This document shows, one piece after another, positions 30,631 through 39,806 of a stretch of 64,000 bases of DNA. Source of the DNA: Alphaproteobacteria bacterium (GTDB lineage Bacteria; Pseudomonadota; Alphaproteobacteria; UBA7985; JAUIBT01); the NCBI GenBank assembly GCA_030428565.1, contig JAUIDR010000005.1, forward strand, positions 1 to 64,000, read 5' to 3'. The stretch's first letter is position 1. Every line of letters begins with the position of its first letter. A program made the position numbers and the translations under genes. Below the pieces are notes generated by a model. The model had not been told where the DNA came from and searched no databases. It saw only the letters and a program-made list of their open reading frames with translations.

Positions 30631-31566
30631 TTAAGCCGCATCTTGCGTTAATTGAACGAAGGTATCCTCCAAGTCTGATTCTTTGGTCGATACGTCGGTG
30701 ATCTCCAATTCGGCGTGACGGATGGCGCGCAAGATCTCGTTGACCGGCGATTGGCTGGGGCGGTAGCTGAAGATCAGCTTGTTGCCGCGCAGTTCCGGGC
30801 TCCAGGGCGCCAGCAGCTCAGGCACGGTGTCGAGCGGCGCGTCAAGCCGAACCTCCAAGACCTTGTTATCGAACAGGGCCAGCAAGCCTTGGGTGGTGTC
30901 TTGGGCGATGATCTCACCGTGATTGATGATAGCGATCTCGTCACACAAGCGCTCGGCTTCTTCGAGGTAGTGCGTGGTCAACAAGATGGTAACGCCGCTG
31001 TTGTTGAGCTGGCGCACGTGCTCCCAAAGTTGACGGCGCAGTTCCACGTCAACCCCAGCGGTGGGCTCGTCCAACACCAGGATCGGTGGGTGGTGGACCA
31101 TGGCTTTGGCGACCATTAGGCGGCGCTTCATGCCGCCCGAAAGCGAACGTGCCCAAGCGTTGGCTTTGTCGTCAAGGCCGACAGCAGCCAAGATTTCCAT
31201 GATGTCACGCTCGCCCTTGGGCACCCCATAGAGCCCGGCTTGTAGATCCAACGCCTGGCGGGGGGTGAAGAAGGGGTCGATGGTGATTTCTTGCGGTACG
31301 ATGCCGATGGCCGAACGCGCCATGCGGGTCTGTCGGTCAATATCATAATCCCAGATTTTCACCTGACCGCTGGTCTTGGTCACCAGCCCTGCCATAACGT
31401 TAATCAGGGTCGATTTACCCGCGCCATTTGGTCCCAAAAGGCCGAAAATCGAGCCGCGAGGGATGGTCAGATCCACGCCCTTCAGGGCCTGCTTTGGGGT
31501 CTTGCCGCCATAGGTCTTGGTCAGACCTGTAATTTGAATGGCAGCGTCGGGCAGGGGCTTGGTCAT
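30631..31566 (-). CDS. ABC transporter ATP-binding protein
   Basis: GLLGPNGAGKSTLINVMAG, LSGGMKRRLMVAKAM, LVLDEPTAGVD. Confidence 0.93.
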   Translation of the reverse strand: MTKPLPDAAIQITGLTKTYGGKTPKQALKGVDLTIPRGSIFGLLGPNGAGKSTLINVMAGLVTKTSGQVKIWDYDIDRQTRMARSAIGIVPQEITIDPFFTPRQALDLQAGLYGVPKGERDIMEILAAVGLDDKANAWARSLSGGMKRRLMVAKAMVHHPPILVLDEPTAGVDVELRRQLWEHVRQLNNSGVTILLTTHYLEEAERLCDEIAIINHGEIIAQDTTQGLLALFDNKVLEVRLDAPLDTVPELLAPWSPELRGNKLIFSYRPSQSPVNEILRAIRHAELEITDVSTKESDLEDTFVQLTQDAA

Positions 31567-31772
31567 GGCACGGGCCTGGTCGTTGAGTAGAAAAAGGGGC
31601 AAGAGCAACAGCGTTGCGGTGACGCGCGTGCTTGTGGAGGCTTGTCATTGCTGACTCTGCCTCGTAAATAGCCTTTGATAGGAGCCGCGACAAGGTAAGG
31701 ATGGCTTGGCTGAGGCCAAGTTGGCTGAGCTTTGCGTCGCGGCCTAACCTTTGTTCTGGAAGATCGTCACCC

Positions 31773-31943
31773 ATGAGCGCGACCACGACCCCCGGCCAAG
31801 CCCAACCCATCGAGACCAGCGATAAGACCGTCGCTTGCAATGGCGGCGGCGGCGCCCTGGGGCATCCAATGACCTATTACACCTTCGGCGACAAGAAGCA
31901 GATCGACTGCCGGTATTGCGGCCAGGTCTTTGTTAAGAAGTGA
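31773..31943 (+). CDS. zinc-finger domain protein (zf-CHCC/NDUFS6-like)
   Basis: VACNGGGGALGHPMTYYTFGDKKQIDCRYCGQVFVKK. Confidence 0.87.
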   Translation: MSATTTPGQAQPIETSDKTVACNGGGGALGHPMTYYTFGDKKQIDCRYCGQVFVKK

Positions 31944-32575
31944 AGCCGCAAAAGCACATTTGTTTCGTTGGCGCTTCGACCGTCGAAGGCCTAGGCGATT
32001 CCACCGGGCAAGGCTGGGTTGGTCGCTTGGCGGCGCGCTATCGCGGCAGTCCGCAAGCCTTCGTGCCCTATAATTTGGGGGTGCGTGGTAACACCGTCGC
32101 CATGATGGCTGCCCGTGCGCCAGGCGAGTGCCAAGCGCGCTTTTTTCATCGCAAGCTGGCGGGCATCGTTTTGAGTGCCTCGGTCAACGATGTCGCTTAT
32201 TTGAACGGGCAAGGGCCGCGCACGCCCTATCGATCTATGCTGCGGTCTTTCGAGGGGCTGCTGGATAGCCTGAGCGCCTTGGCGCCGCTGATCGTCATTG
32301 GGCCAGGCCCGGTGATCGAAGAGCGCTTACCCATGCTGTTCTACGGCTACGATTTTTCTTTCAAAAACGCCGATATCCAAGAAGCCGAGCAGGGCTTTGC
32401 AGAGATTTGCCAGGGACGCGGGCTGCCGTTTTTGCCCAGCTTTTCTGCGCTGCACAATAACCCCGCCTACCGCGCGGCTCTTGAGGCCGAAGATGGGGTC
32501 CACCCCAACGATGACGGCTATGCCATCATGGCCGAGCAAGTCGCGGGCTGGCAGGCCTGGCAGGATCTGCTCTAA
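31940..32575 (+). CDS. GDSL/SGNH-type esterase
   Basis: FVGASTVEGLGDSTGQGWVGRLA, YNLGVRGNT, DGVHPNDDGY. Confidence 0.86.
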   Translation: MKPQKHICFVGASTVEGLGDSTGQGWVGRLAARYRGSPQAFVPYNLGVRGNTVAMMAARAPGECQARFFHRKLAGIVLSASVNDVAYLNGQGPRTPYRSMLRSFEGLLDSLSALAPLIVIGPGPVIEERLPMLFYGYDFSFKNADIQEAEQGFAEICQGRGLPFLPSFSALHNNPAYRAALEAEDGVHPNDDGYAIMAEQVAGWQAWQDLL

Positions 32576-32656
32576 GAACGGCTAGGGTGTGGCAAGGGGC
32601 GGTGCGCCCAGGGAGCGGCACGGCACGCCGCTTGTGCCAAGCCAAGGCCCAACGCT

Positions 32657-33208
32657 CTAGCGGGACTTTTCAACGATCGCGCCACCGTTCGAGCTGAGCG
32701 GGGCCTGTTCTTGCGGGCCCAGCGGGCGGATGTAGGTGAAGACCAGGCGGTCACTGGTGAAGCGGCCGGTGGGTTTGCATTTGTCGTGGACCTCGCGCCG
32801 ACCGATCAAGATGATCTTATGCTCCCAGCGGTGGTCGCCGGTAACGCCGTAGGCCAGCGGTGCGCCCTTGCAATGCTTGGAAAAGACTCGTGCTGTCCCC
32901 TGGTATTTGTTGCCCTTAAGCTCACCATTAAACAGCAGCGTGCCCGGTTGCACACCGGCGTTTTGCATGAGGCGGCGCGGCTCTAGGTATTCAAAAATGC
33001 GCTGGTCGCCCTGGGCATGCAGGATCATGACCGAGCCGTTGTGCCACCAGAGCGATTCAGCCTGCGCGGCGCTTGGGCCGGCCAGCGCCAGACCCAATAG
33101 CCCAAACACAGACATGAGCACCGCCAAGCCAACGTGCTTGAGCCGCGCCAGATTGCGCGGACCTGTGTGGCCGAAGCGTTGGGAAAAGGGGGCGGTTAGC
33201 TGGATCAT
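32657..33208 (-). CDS. secreted protein of unknown function
   Basis: Hydrophobic leader then WWHNGSVMILHAQGDQRIFEYLEPR...; no confident family. Confidence 0.6.
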   Translation of the reverse strand: MIQLTAPFSQRFGHTGPRNLARLKHVGLAVLMSVFGLLGLALAGPSAAQAESLWWHNGSVMILHAQGDQRIFEYLEPRRLMQNAGVQPGTLLFNGELKGNKYQGTARVFSKHCKGAPLAYGVTGDHRWEHKIILIGRREVHDKCKPTGRFTSDRLVFTYIRPLGPQEQAPLSSNGGAIVEKSR

Positions 33209-33437
33209 GGCGGGCCTCTTGGCAAGTCCGGTTGCAGGAGCGATTGCGGCCCTTCTTGGCTCTGGTGAGCGGCAAAACGGGCGATTTCAAAGGGCCCTAA
33301 AGCCAGTGGAAGCCCTAGGCTGCATTTCGTGCTTGGGCTTTGTTGGGCCAAGCAGCGATTGCGCGCGCTAAAAAATCGACCCGAGCCGCAAATCGCCCTT
33401 TGCAAGCGCAGCATTCTAGACTAAATAACGGGTGAAT

Positions 33438-33511
33438 GCGGGTGTAGCATAGTGGTAATGCAGCGGCCTTCCAAGCCTCTGAGGTGGGTTCGATTCCCAT
33501 CACCCGCTCCA
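33438..33511 (+). tRNA. tRNA-Gly (anticodon TCC), CCA encoded
   Basis: gcgggtg...cacccgc acceptor, T-arm gtgggTTCGATtcccat, loop cTTCCaa, 3' tCCA. Confidence 0.94.
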
Positions 33512-33558
33512 TTTTCTCCTGAAAATCAGTATTTTATCTTGCCTGACGGGCCAGACCT

Positions 33559-34494
33559 TCAGCGCTCAAAGCCCTGTTCGCGTGCCCGCAAGACGGCGCT
33601 TAACGTGGCGTTATGTGGTGCGCGCAAGCCCAAGGCTTCGGCCAAGGGGGCGATGGCGCCGTTGAGCGCATCCAGCTCAGAGCGCCGCCCGGCTTCGTGG
33701 TCTTGCAACATGGACGGCTTGGCGTTTCCGACCCGCTCGGCGAAGGCCGTGACATAGGCCAGGGCCGCCGCTTCATCATCAAAGGAGAAGGCAACGCCCC
33801 GGGCGCGTCCCACAGCGTAGGCTTCGCGCGCGCAGCCAAGAGCGACGGCCCAACGCTCAGGATCGGCGCGTAGCTCAGCGACCGTGCAGCCAAAGGCGGT
33901 GCAGGGCGCGGACAGGGTTACATTGCAGAGCAATTTTTCCCAGATCAGCTTTTCAATATCGTCAAAAACTTGCACATCAAAGCCGCCCGAACGCCAGGCG
34001 TCGGCCACAGCTTCTAATCCCGCGTCGGGTCCACCTTCAAGGCGCCCCAATCGTATCAGCTTCATCGAGGTATGGCGCGCGTGACCTGCTGCCACAATCG
34101 AGGCCCCGAAGCCTTCGGCTACCCCCAGCAATATAGCATCGTCTGGAATGTGTTGGGCCAGGCGCTCGCCAGCGCCCAGTCCGTTTTGAATGGTCAGCAC
34201 CAAGGATTGCGGGCCCATGGCCTGCGCCACCGCTTGCGCCGCGCTGGCAACGCCAGCGGCTTTGGTGGCGATGATGTAAAGATCACATTCACCCGGTTCG
34301 GCTATATTGTTGGTAGCCACCAGGGCACGTGTCTCCAGCCGACCACCGGGGCCGTCCACGACCAGCCCTTTTGTCTGCATGGCGGTGACATGCTCGGGCC
34401 AGGCATCCACGGCAAAGACCTGATGTCCGGCTAGGGCCAGACGGGCGGCATAGATGGAGCCCATGGCTCCGGTGCCAACGACGGCGATTTTCAT
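33559..34494 (-). CDS. ketopantoate reductase family protein
   Basis: MKIAVVGTGAMGSIYAARLALAGHQV; EKLLCNVTLSAPCTAFGCTV; 4-bp overlap with upstream gene. Confidence 0.87.
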   Translation of the reverse strand: MKIAVVGTGAMGSIYAARLALAGHQVFAVDAWPEHVTAMQTKGLVVDGPGGRLETRALVATNNIAEPGECDLYIIATKAAGVASAAQAVAQAMGPQSLVLTIQNGLGAGERLAQHIPDDAILLGVAEGFGASIVAAGHARHTSMKLIRLGRLEGGPDAGLEAVADAWRSGGFDVQVFDDIEKLIWEKLLCNVTLSAPCTAFGCTVAELRADPERWAVALGCAREAYAVGRARGVAFSFDDEAAALAYVTAFAERVGNAKPSMLQDHEAGRRSELDALNGAIAPLAEALGLRAPHNATLSAVLRAREQGFER

Positions 34495-36062
34495 TGGTTG
34501 GCTTCCCTTGGATTAGTCGGTGTGCCCGCGGGTTTCATCCTCGACATCTGGCCGCTCTGAACTGCATCCAGGCCAAAGCGCTGGCCGAGCGCTTGGCGCG
34601 TGTCATCCGCGCCGTGGCTTGGCCAATGCTGCGCCAGGATGCGCTTGGCCTCTTCGTTCGCCTTGGCGGCCATGTCCTGCCGCGGGCCGCCTTGCCACTC
34701 TTCAATACCGCTGCGATCGGCGAGCTGGGGATAGAGGAAGTCGCTGCGCATGCGGGCAAAGGTCTCGGGCCTCGCCAAGAAATGCCCCTCGCCAGCCGTG
34801 ACCTGGCGGATAGCGTCCAAGCCCAACGCCGCGTCGTCGATCTCGGATACGGCATTGGCGCGGGCGATGACGCCCAGCATTTCGTTATCGGCCACCATGG
34901 CCGCAAAGCTTACCGCCATGAGGCCCGCTTGCGAGCCTGCGGCTTGGGTCACCAGGTTGGCCCCGGCTTGAACGGCGGTGGTGATGGTCTGCGCCTTTTC
35001 ATAGCCTGCCTGAAAGTCGGCTTGTTTGCTGTCGGTAGCGCCGGCGATGGCCGAACACGGCAGGTTCCAGGTGCGCATGACCTGGAATAGCAAAGCGTTG
35101 ATTTGGGTTTGCTCGCCAGAGCCGCCCGCCATGGCCCCGCTTCTAAGGTCGGTGATCATGGCGCGCGGTCCGGCGATACGCGGCGCGCTTGGCTCTAGAG
35201 CATGGACCAGGGCGAGCCCGGCCAGCGTCTCGGCCAGGGTCTGCGCCGCAGATCCGGCTATCGTCACCGGGCTGGAGGCGCCCAGTTGACCGAATACGTT
35301 GCAGTGAACCGGGATGCCCAGCGCCACTGCTTGCATCAATACTCGCACGGCTTGCGGATCAAAGCGCAAGGGCGGCACGACGTGGTTGATATTGAGCGAC
35401 ACGATGGGCCGCGCCCGCAAGGCCGCAGCCCCGTCCGCCATCGGTTCGCAAATTTGCAGCATGGGGGCCAGGTGCTCGGGCGCGCTGGCCTGAAGCATGA
35501 CGTGTTTGGCGGTCCCCAACAGACAAGCGGCGGTTGTCGCTAGGTCCAAATCGCGGGGCTCGTTCTGATCTCTTGCCACCAAGGAGCGGGCGAAAAAGTG
35601 AATCTGGGGCAGGTGATCGGCAAGGCGCGCGGCATCGTAGAGATCTGCCAGGCGGGACGCGCGAACCTCCCCACTGGCCTCGATCAGCAAGGGCGCGGCG
35701 CCGCCAGTGCCGGTATAGGCGCGCTCGCCCCCGACAGGCAGGTCATAGCGCGGGTCTTGGCCCGCCAACAAGACGCTTTTGGGGCCGTCTGCAAGTGTCT
35801 GCTCCAGCAGTTCTAGAGGGAATAGCAGTCGGCCTTGGTGTTGGCGCCCGCCATAGTCTTCAATCAGGCTGACGGCCTCGGGCGGCGCGTCCGACATCCC
35901 GATTTCGGTTAGGATCTGCAAGGCCGCTTGGCCGACGCGCGCCACCGCAGCGGATGGATAGGGTCGCCAGCTTCCAGCGCGCAAGACCGCAACGGGCGGG
36001 CCGTCCTTGCCGGACTGCGCGGAATGGCGCGATCGTGCGCTGCCGGTCTTGCGTCTTGCCAT
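34491..36062 (-). CDS. MttB-family trimethylamine methyltransferase homologue (non-pyrrolysine)
   Basis: TGTGGAAPLLIEASGEVR, MTDLRSGAMAGGSGEQTQ, SKQADFQAGYEKAQTITTAVQAGANLV; ORF uninterrupted by TAG. Confidence 0.85.
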   Translation of the reverse strand: MARRKTGSARSRHSAQSGKDGPPVAVLRAGSWRPYPSAAVARVGQAALQILTEIGMSDAPPEAVSLIEDYGGRQHQGRLLFPLELLEQTLADGPKSVLLAGQDPRYDLPVGGERAYTGTGGAAPLLIEASGEVRASRLADLYDAARLADHLPQIHFFARSLVARDQNEPRDLDLATTAACLLGTAKHVMLQASAPEHLAPMLQICEPMADGAAALRARPIVSLNINHVVPPLRFDPQAVRVLMQAVALGIPVHCNVFGQLGASSPVTIAGSAAQTLAETLAGLALVHALEPSAPRIAGPRAMITDLRSGAMAGGSGEQTQINALLFQVMRTWNLPCSAIAGATDSKQADFQAGYEKAQTITTAVQAGANLVTQAAGSQAGLMAVSFAAMVADNEMLGVIARANAVSEIDDAALGLDAIRQVTAGEGHFLARPETFARMRSDFLYPQLADRSGIEEWQGGPRQDMAAKANEEAKRILAQHWPSHGADDTRQALGQRFGLDAVQSGQMSRMKPAGTPTNPREANQ

Positions 36063-36161
36063 GGCCTCCTCCTAGCAAGGCACGCGGCCTTGGTTTTAGT
36101 TATTTGTTATTAAAGGCAAATCCATCGCTGGGATCGTTGCAGGCTGCTGCGGGGGATTGCC

Positions 36162-36683
36162 CTAGGCAAGAAATTTAGCGTAGTAGCGCACCCACTTTCC
36201 ATCCTGTCCGGCCTCGGTCATGTCGCGATCATACAAAGCCGCAAAGCCCAAAGCTTTGTGGAAGGCGTGCGAAACGGGGTTGTCGGGCTTGCAGTTGACC
36301 TCGCAGGTCATCATCAGCAAGTCACGCTCGCGCGCCGCTTGTTCTAGGGCTGCATAAAATCGCCGTGCCAGACCCTGCCCCCGCGCCTCAGGCGCCACCA
36401 CGATACGGTCAACGTAGGCAAAGCGCAGCAGGCGCTGTTGTAGCCAGACATAGTTGGCGCCTTCATGGGCGGCGTTTGGGCCCAAGGCGAGCAGGAAGGA
36501 GCCGGTCTTGGGTTCGGCCAGCGCCAACATGGCGACGTCGATTAGGGCCTGCAAGCTGTCGCGATCCAGCGGTGAGGTCACGGCAACTACCTCTTGGTTG
36601 CGCGCGATCACCTTATCCAAAAGCGCGCGCTGAGCGTGGCGCAGATCAACGAGCCCGTGGGCAGGTGACGGGGCTTGGTTCAT
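36162..36683 (-). CDS. GNAT family N-acetyltransferase
   Basis: YVDRIVVAPEARGQGLARRFYAALEQAA; HAFHKALGF. Confidence 0.85.
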   Translation of the reverse strand: MNQAPSPAHGLVDLRHAQRALLDKVIARNQEVVAVTSPLDRDSLQALIDVAMLALAEPKTGSFLLALGPNAAHEGANYVWLQQRLLRFAYVDRIVVAPEARGQGLARRFYAALEQAARERDLLMMTCEVNCKPDNPVSHAFHKALGFAALYDRDMTEAGQDGKWVRYYAKFLA

Positions 36684-36695
36684 GGTTGGCCCCTG

Positions 36696-38066
36696 TTAAG
36701 AAGCAACGGGATTGCGCATAGTCACCAGCTCTTCGGCGGCGGTGGGGTGGATGCCCACGGTGGCGTCAAAATCGGCTTTGGTCGCGCCCATTTTCATCGC
36801 CACCGCAAAGCCTTGTACGACTTCGCCTGCGTCCGGACCGATGAAATGCAGGCCCAGCACGCGGTCGGTCTCCTTACAGACGATCAGCTTCATCAGCATC
36901 TTTTCATCGCGATCGGGCAAGACGTGCTTCATGGCGCGGCCAGTCGAGCGATACACGTCGATCTCATAGCCTTGCGCGCGCGCTTCTTCTTCGCTCAGGC
37001 CGATGGTGCCTACGTTGGGGTCAGAAAAGACGGCGGTCGCAATATTGCTGTAATCCATGCGCCGGGGCTTGCCTTTAAAATGCGTATCGACAAAGGCCAT
37101 GGCCTCGCCCAGGGCGACAGGCGTCAGCTGCATGCGGTCGATGACATCGCCCAGAGCATAGATACCCGGCACCGAGGTCTCAAAGTCCTGATCGACTTCA
37201 ATCGCGCCGTGGCTGTTGAGGGCAACGCCCAGTTCCTCTAGGCCCAGATTATGGGTGTTGGGGCGCCGTCCTGTGGCCATCAGCACTTGGTCAAAGCGCT
37301 GGCTGGGCAGGTCTTGGCCGCCCTCCTGCCAGGCCACGTCGATCGCGCCCGCTTGGCCCTCAAGCGCCTGCAAGGTGGTGAAGGGCTTGATGGTAACGCC
37401 CTTGTTTTGCATCTGTTGGGTCAGGTGATCGCGCAGGTCTTCATCAAAGCCGCGCAACAGCTTGTCGGCGCGAAAGGCTAGCGTTACGTCCGCGCCCAGG
37501 CCGTTCATGATGCCCGCGAACTCAACCGCGATATAGCCCGAGCCATAGACCAGGAATTTTTCCGGGAAATCTTGCAGCTCAAACAATTCGTTGGAGGTCA
37601 AGGCCAACTCTGCGCCAGGGATGGGCAAGCGCGAGGGGTGGCCGCCGACAGCGATTAGGATCTTATCGGCGGTGATGGTCTGCCCGTCTAGGTCGATGGT
37701 CTTGGCGCCGGCTAGCTTGGCGCGGCCGTGGTGGACCTCAACGCCCGCCGGGATCAAGACCGAGTGCTCATAGACCCGCTCAAGGCGGTCGATTTCAGCG
37801 TCTTTGGCCGCCATCAGCTTTTGCCAGTCAAAGCTGGGTTTGCCGCTCAACGACCAGCCATAGCCTTCAGCGTCGTGTAGTTCTTCACCGAAATGACTGG
37901 CGTAGGAGAAAAGCTTTTTGGGCACGCAGCCGCGAATTACACAGGTGCCGCCCCAGCGATAATCTTCAGCAATACCCACTTTGGCGCCGGTGGCAGCCGC
38001 CATTCTGGAAGCGCGCACCCCGCCAGAACCCCCGCCGATGACAAACAGATCGTAGTGCTGGCTCAT
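36696..38066 (-). CDS. gor: glutathione-disulfide reductase
   Basis: FVIGGGSGGVRASRMAA, GGTCVIRGCVPKKLF, GIHPTAAEE. Confidence 0.93.
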   Translation of the reverse strand: MSQHYDLFVIGGGSGGVRASRMAAATGAKVGIAEDYRWGGTCVIRGCVPKKLFSYASHFGEELHDAEGYGWSLSGKPSFDWQKLMAAKDAEIDRLERVYEHSVLIPAGVEVHHGRAKLAGAKTIDLDGQTITADKILIAVGGHPSRLPIPGAELALTSNELFELQDFPEKFLVYGSGYIAVEFAGIMNGLGADVTLAFRADKLLRGFDEDLRDHLTQQMQNKGVTIKPFTTLQALEGQAGAIDVAWQEGGQDLPSQRFDQVLMATGRRPNTHNLGLEELGVALNSHGAIEVDQDFETSVPGIYALGDVIDRMQLTPVALGEAMAFVDTHFKGKPRRMDYSNIATAVFSDPNVGTIGLSEEEARAQGYEIDVYRSTGRAMKHVLPDRDEKMLMKLIVCKETDRVLGLHFIGPDAGEVVQGFAVAMKMGATKADFDATVGIHPTAAEELVTMRNPVAS

Positions 38067-38310
38067 AGGGGCATCCTTTTTTTGTGGCTCAGTTGTGGGC
38101 AGATCGCGCTGTCATGGGTCTCGTGCCGCGTTGCCCTCACAACTTAACCGGGCATAGAGGCTTGCCGAGCCCGGTAGTTTTGGTCAAACTCTAGGTCTGT
38201 GAGGTCGGGCCTTAGCGCCAAGACCGCTCCTATGTAGGAGCTGGCTTCGGCCGCGTCCAGGCCCGAACTCATACTCCGGTTGAACCCCCGTGAAACAGGA
38301 GGAGCAAGCC

Positions 38311-39003
38311 ATGTGTGGACGCTACCAGTTTGCCACCCCGGTCGAGGAGACAGGCCGCTGGTTCGACTTGGCCAGCATTACCCCGGTACCGCCCAACGAC
38401 AACGCCGCGCCGACGCAAAACTTGTCCGTAATCGCCAAGGGGCCGGATGGCCGCTTGCACGCGGTGGCGATGCAGTGGGGCTTGGTGCCCTCTTGGGCCA
38501 AAGATGCGAGCGGTGGTGCGCGGATGATCAACGCGCGCTCAGAGACCGTGTTCGAAAAGCCCAGTTTTCGCTATGCGGCTGCGCACAATCCTTGCGTAGT
38601 ACCCGCCAATGCCTTTTACGAATGGAAGCGCCAGGACAAGGCCAAGCAGCCCTACAAGATCACCTGGCCCGACCATCCCTTGTTCTTCTTTTTGGGCATT
38701 TGGGATGTCTGGAAGGGCGGGCCAGCGCCACTCTACAGCTTTGCGATTTTGACCCGCGAGGCCAACCCCTCAATCGCCGAGCTGCACGAGCGCATGCCGA
38801 TTATGGTCGATGGTGAGCAGGCCAAGCGCTGGCTGGAGCACGACAAACGCCACACCACCTTGGACCATCTATCCTATGAGACGGCGCAAGTCCGCTATGC
38901 GGCTGAGCCCGTGGATCGCGCGATCAATTCGACCCGCGCCGCAAAGGCGCACGATGCTTCACAAGCGCGGGTTGGTCAGCAAGGCCAGGGGCGATTGTTT
39001 TAG
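38311..39003 (+). CDS. SOS response-associated peptidase (YedK/HMCES)
   Basis: MCGRYQFA..., NARSETVFEKPSFR, VPANAFYEWKR, ERMPIMV. Confidence 0.92.
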   Translation: MCGRYQFATPVEETGRWFDLASITPVPPNDNAAPTQNLSVIAKGPDGRLHAVAMQWGLVPSWAKDASGGARMINARSETVFEKPSFRYAAAHNPCVVPANAFYEWKRQDKAKQPYKITWPDHPLFFFLGIWDVWKGGPAPLYSFAILTREANPSIAELHERMPIMVDGEQAKRWLEHDKRHTTLDHLSYETAQVRYAAEPVDRAINSTRAAKAHDASQARVGQQGQGRLF

Positions 39004-39264
39004 CAAGCAGTGACGTGAAACCGGCACTTAGCCCCAAAAGAAAACGACACCGAAAGAAAACTAAACCAAAAGCAAAGTAGTTCTGAGGCACCTATGCGAG
39101 ACCAAGGCGCGACGCCCGAAAGCGAGGCTGCATACCGTTGACTCACGCTGCATTGCTATCGCTTTGGTGAACCTCGCAGTGAGCTGACCCTCGCCGCACC
39201 CAAGGGGCTGGAGTTCGCCAGGCTGTGCCCAAGTCTATGTCTTAATGAGGAGGGTTTTCCCACG

Positions 39265-39777
39265 TTGGCCGCGACCGCTTGGGGTGGGTTTGGCGTGCAC
39301 TATGATCGCGCAAGTGCCGAGGCGACGCTGGCGAACCCGCTAGGTTTGTCCCCTGCGTTGGGGGAGGCCGTGGAGAGCTGGCAGGCGCTCGCCTTGCCGG
39401 TCTCTCATGTCGGGGCGGTCACTGGTCCCATGGCTGTGCTGACGTCGGCAGGTTTCGATTCTCACGAGCCCGACCAGTTACCGCGTATTCGCCATTTCTT
39501 GCAGGGCATTGTTCAGGTGTTGGCTTTCTATACCCAAATGCCAGACAACCTTCGCCGTGATGTCTTTACCGGGCATGATATGAACGAAGGTTGTACCATG
39601 TCACTTTGGCCGGGTGAGAAGGCCATGATCCAAGCCGCCTATGGCAGCGGGCTCCATCGCGACTTGATGGACAAAAGCCGGGATGGTTCGACCTTTGATC
39701 GCAGTTCTTTTACGCGCGCCCTGCTGGTCGCGAGCCAGGGGAGTTGGGACGGCGACCCACTGGCTGGCTTGATGTAG
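39265..39777 (+). CDS. uncharacterised protein; possible ABM-fold/CrtA-like monooxygenase; TTG start
   Basis: HDMNEGCTMSLWPGEKAMIQAAYGSGLHRDLMD...SFTRALLVASQGSWDGDPLAG resembles spheroidene monooxygenase-type C-termini from memory only. aggaggg 10 nt before TTG. Frame open upstream to TGA 39139-39141. Confidence 0.5.
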   Translation: MAATAWGGFGVHYDRASAEATLANPLGLSPALGEAVESWQALALPVSHVGAVTGPMAVLTSAGFDSHEPDQLPRIRHFLQGIVQVLAFYTQMPDNLRRDVFTGHDMNEGCTMSLWPGEKAMIQAAYGSGLHRDLMDKSRDGSTFDRSSFTRALLVASQGSWDGDPLAGLM

Positions 39778-39806
39778 AACCGTTTGCAGGAGCGACGGGG
39801 GCTCGA

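Noticed and set aside
30631-31566. Incomplete ABC exporter operon as a novel system
   Set aside because: Ordinary ATP-binding subunit; lack of an adjacent permease alone is not evidence of novelty.
34491-36062. Pyrrolysine-containing MttB
   Set aside because: Frame has no internal TAG and no pyl genes are visible.
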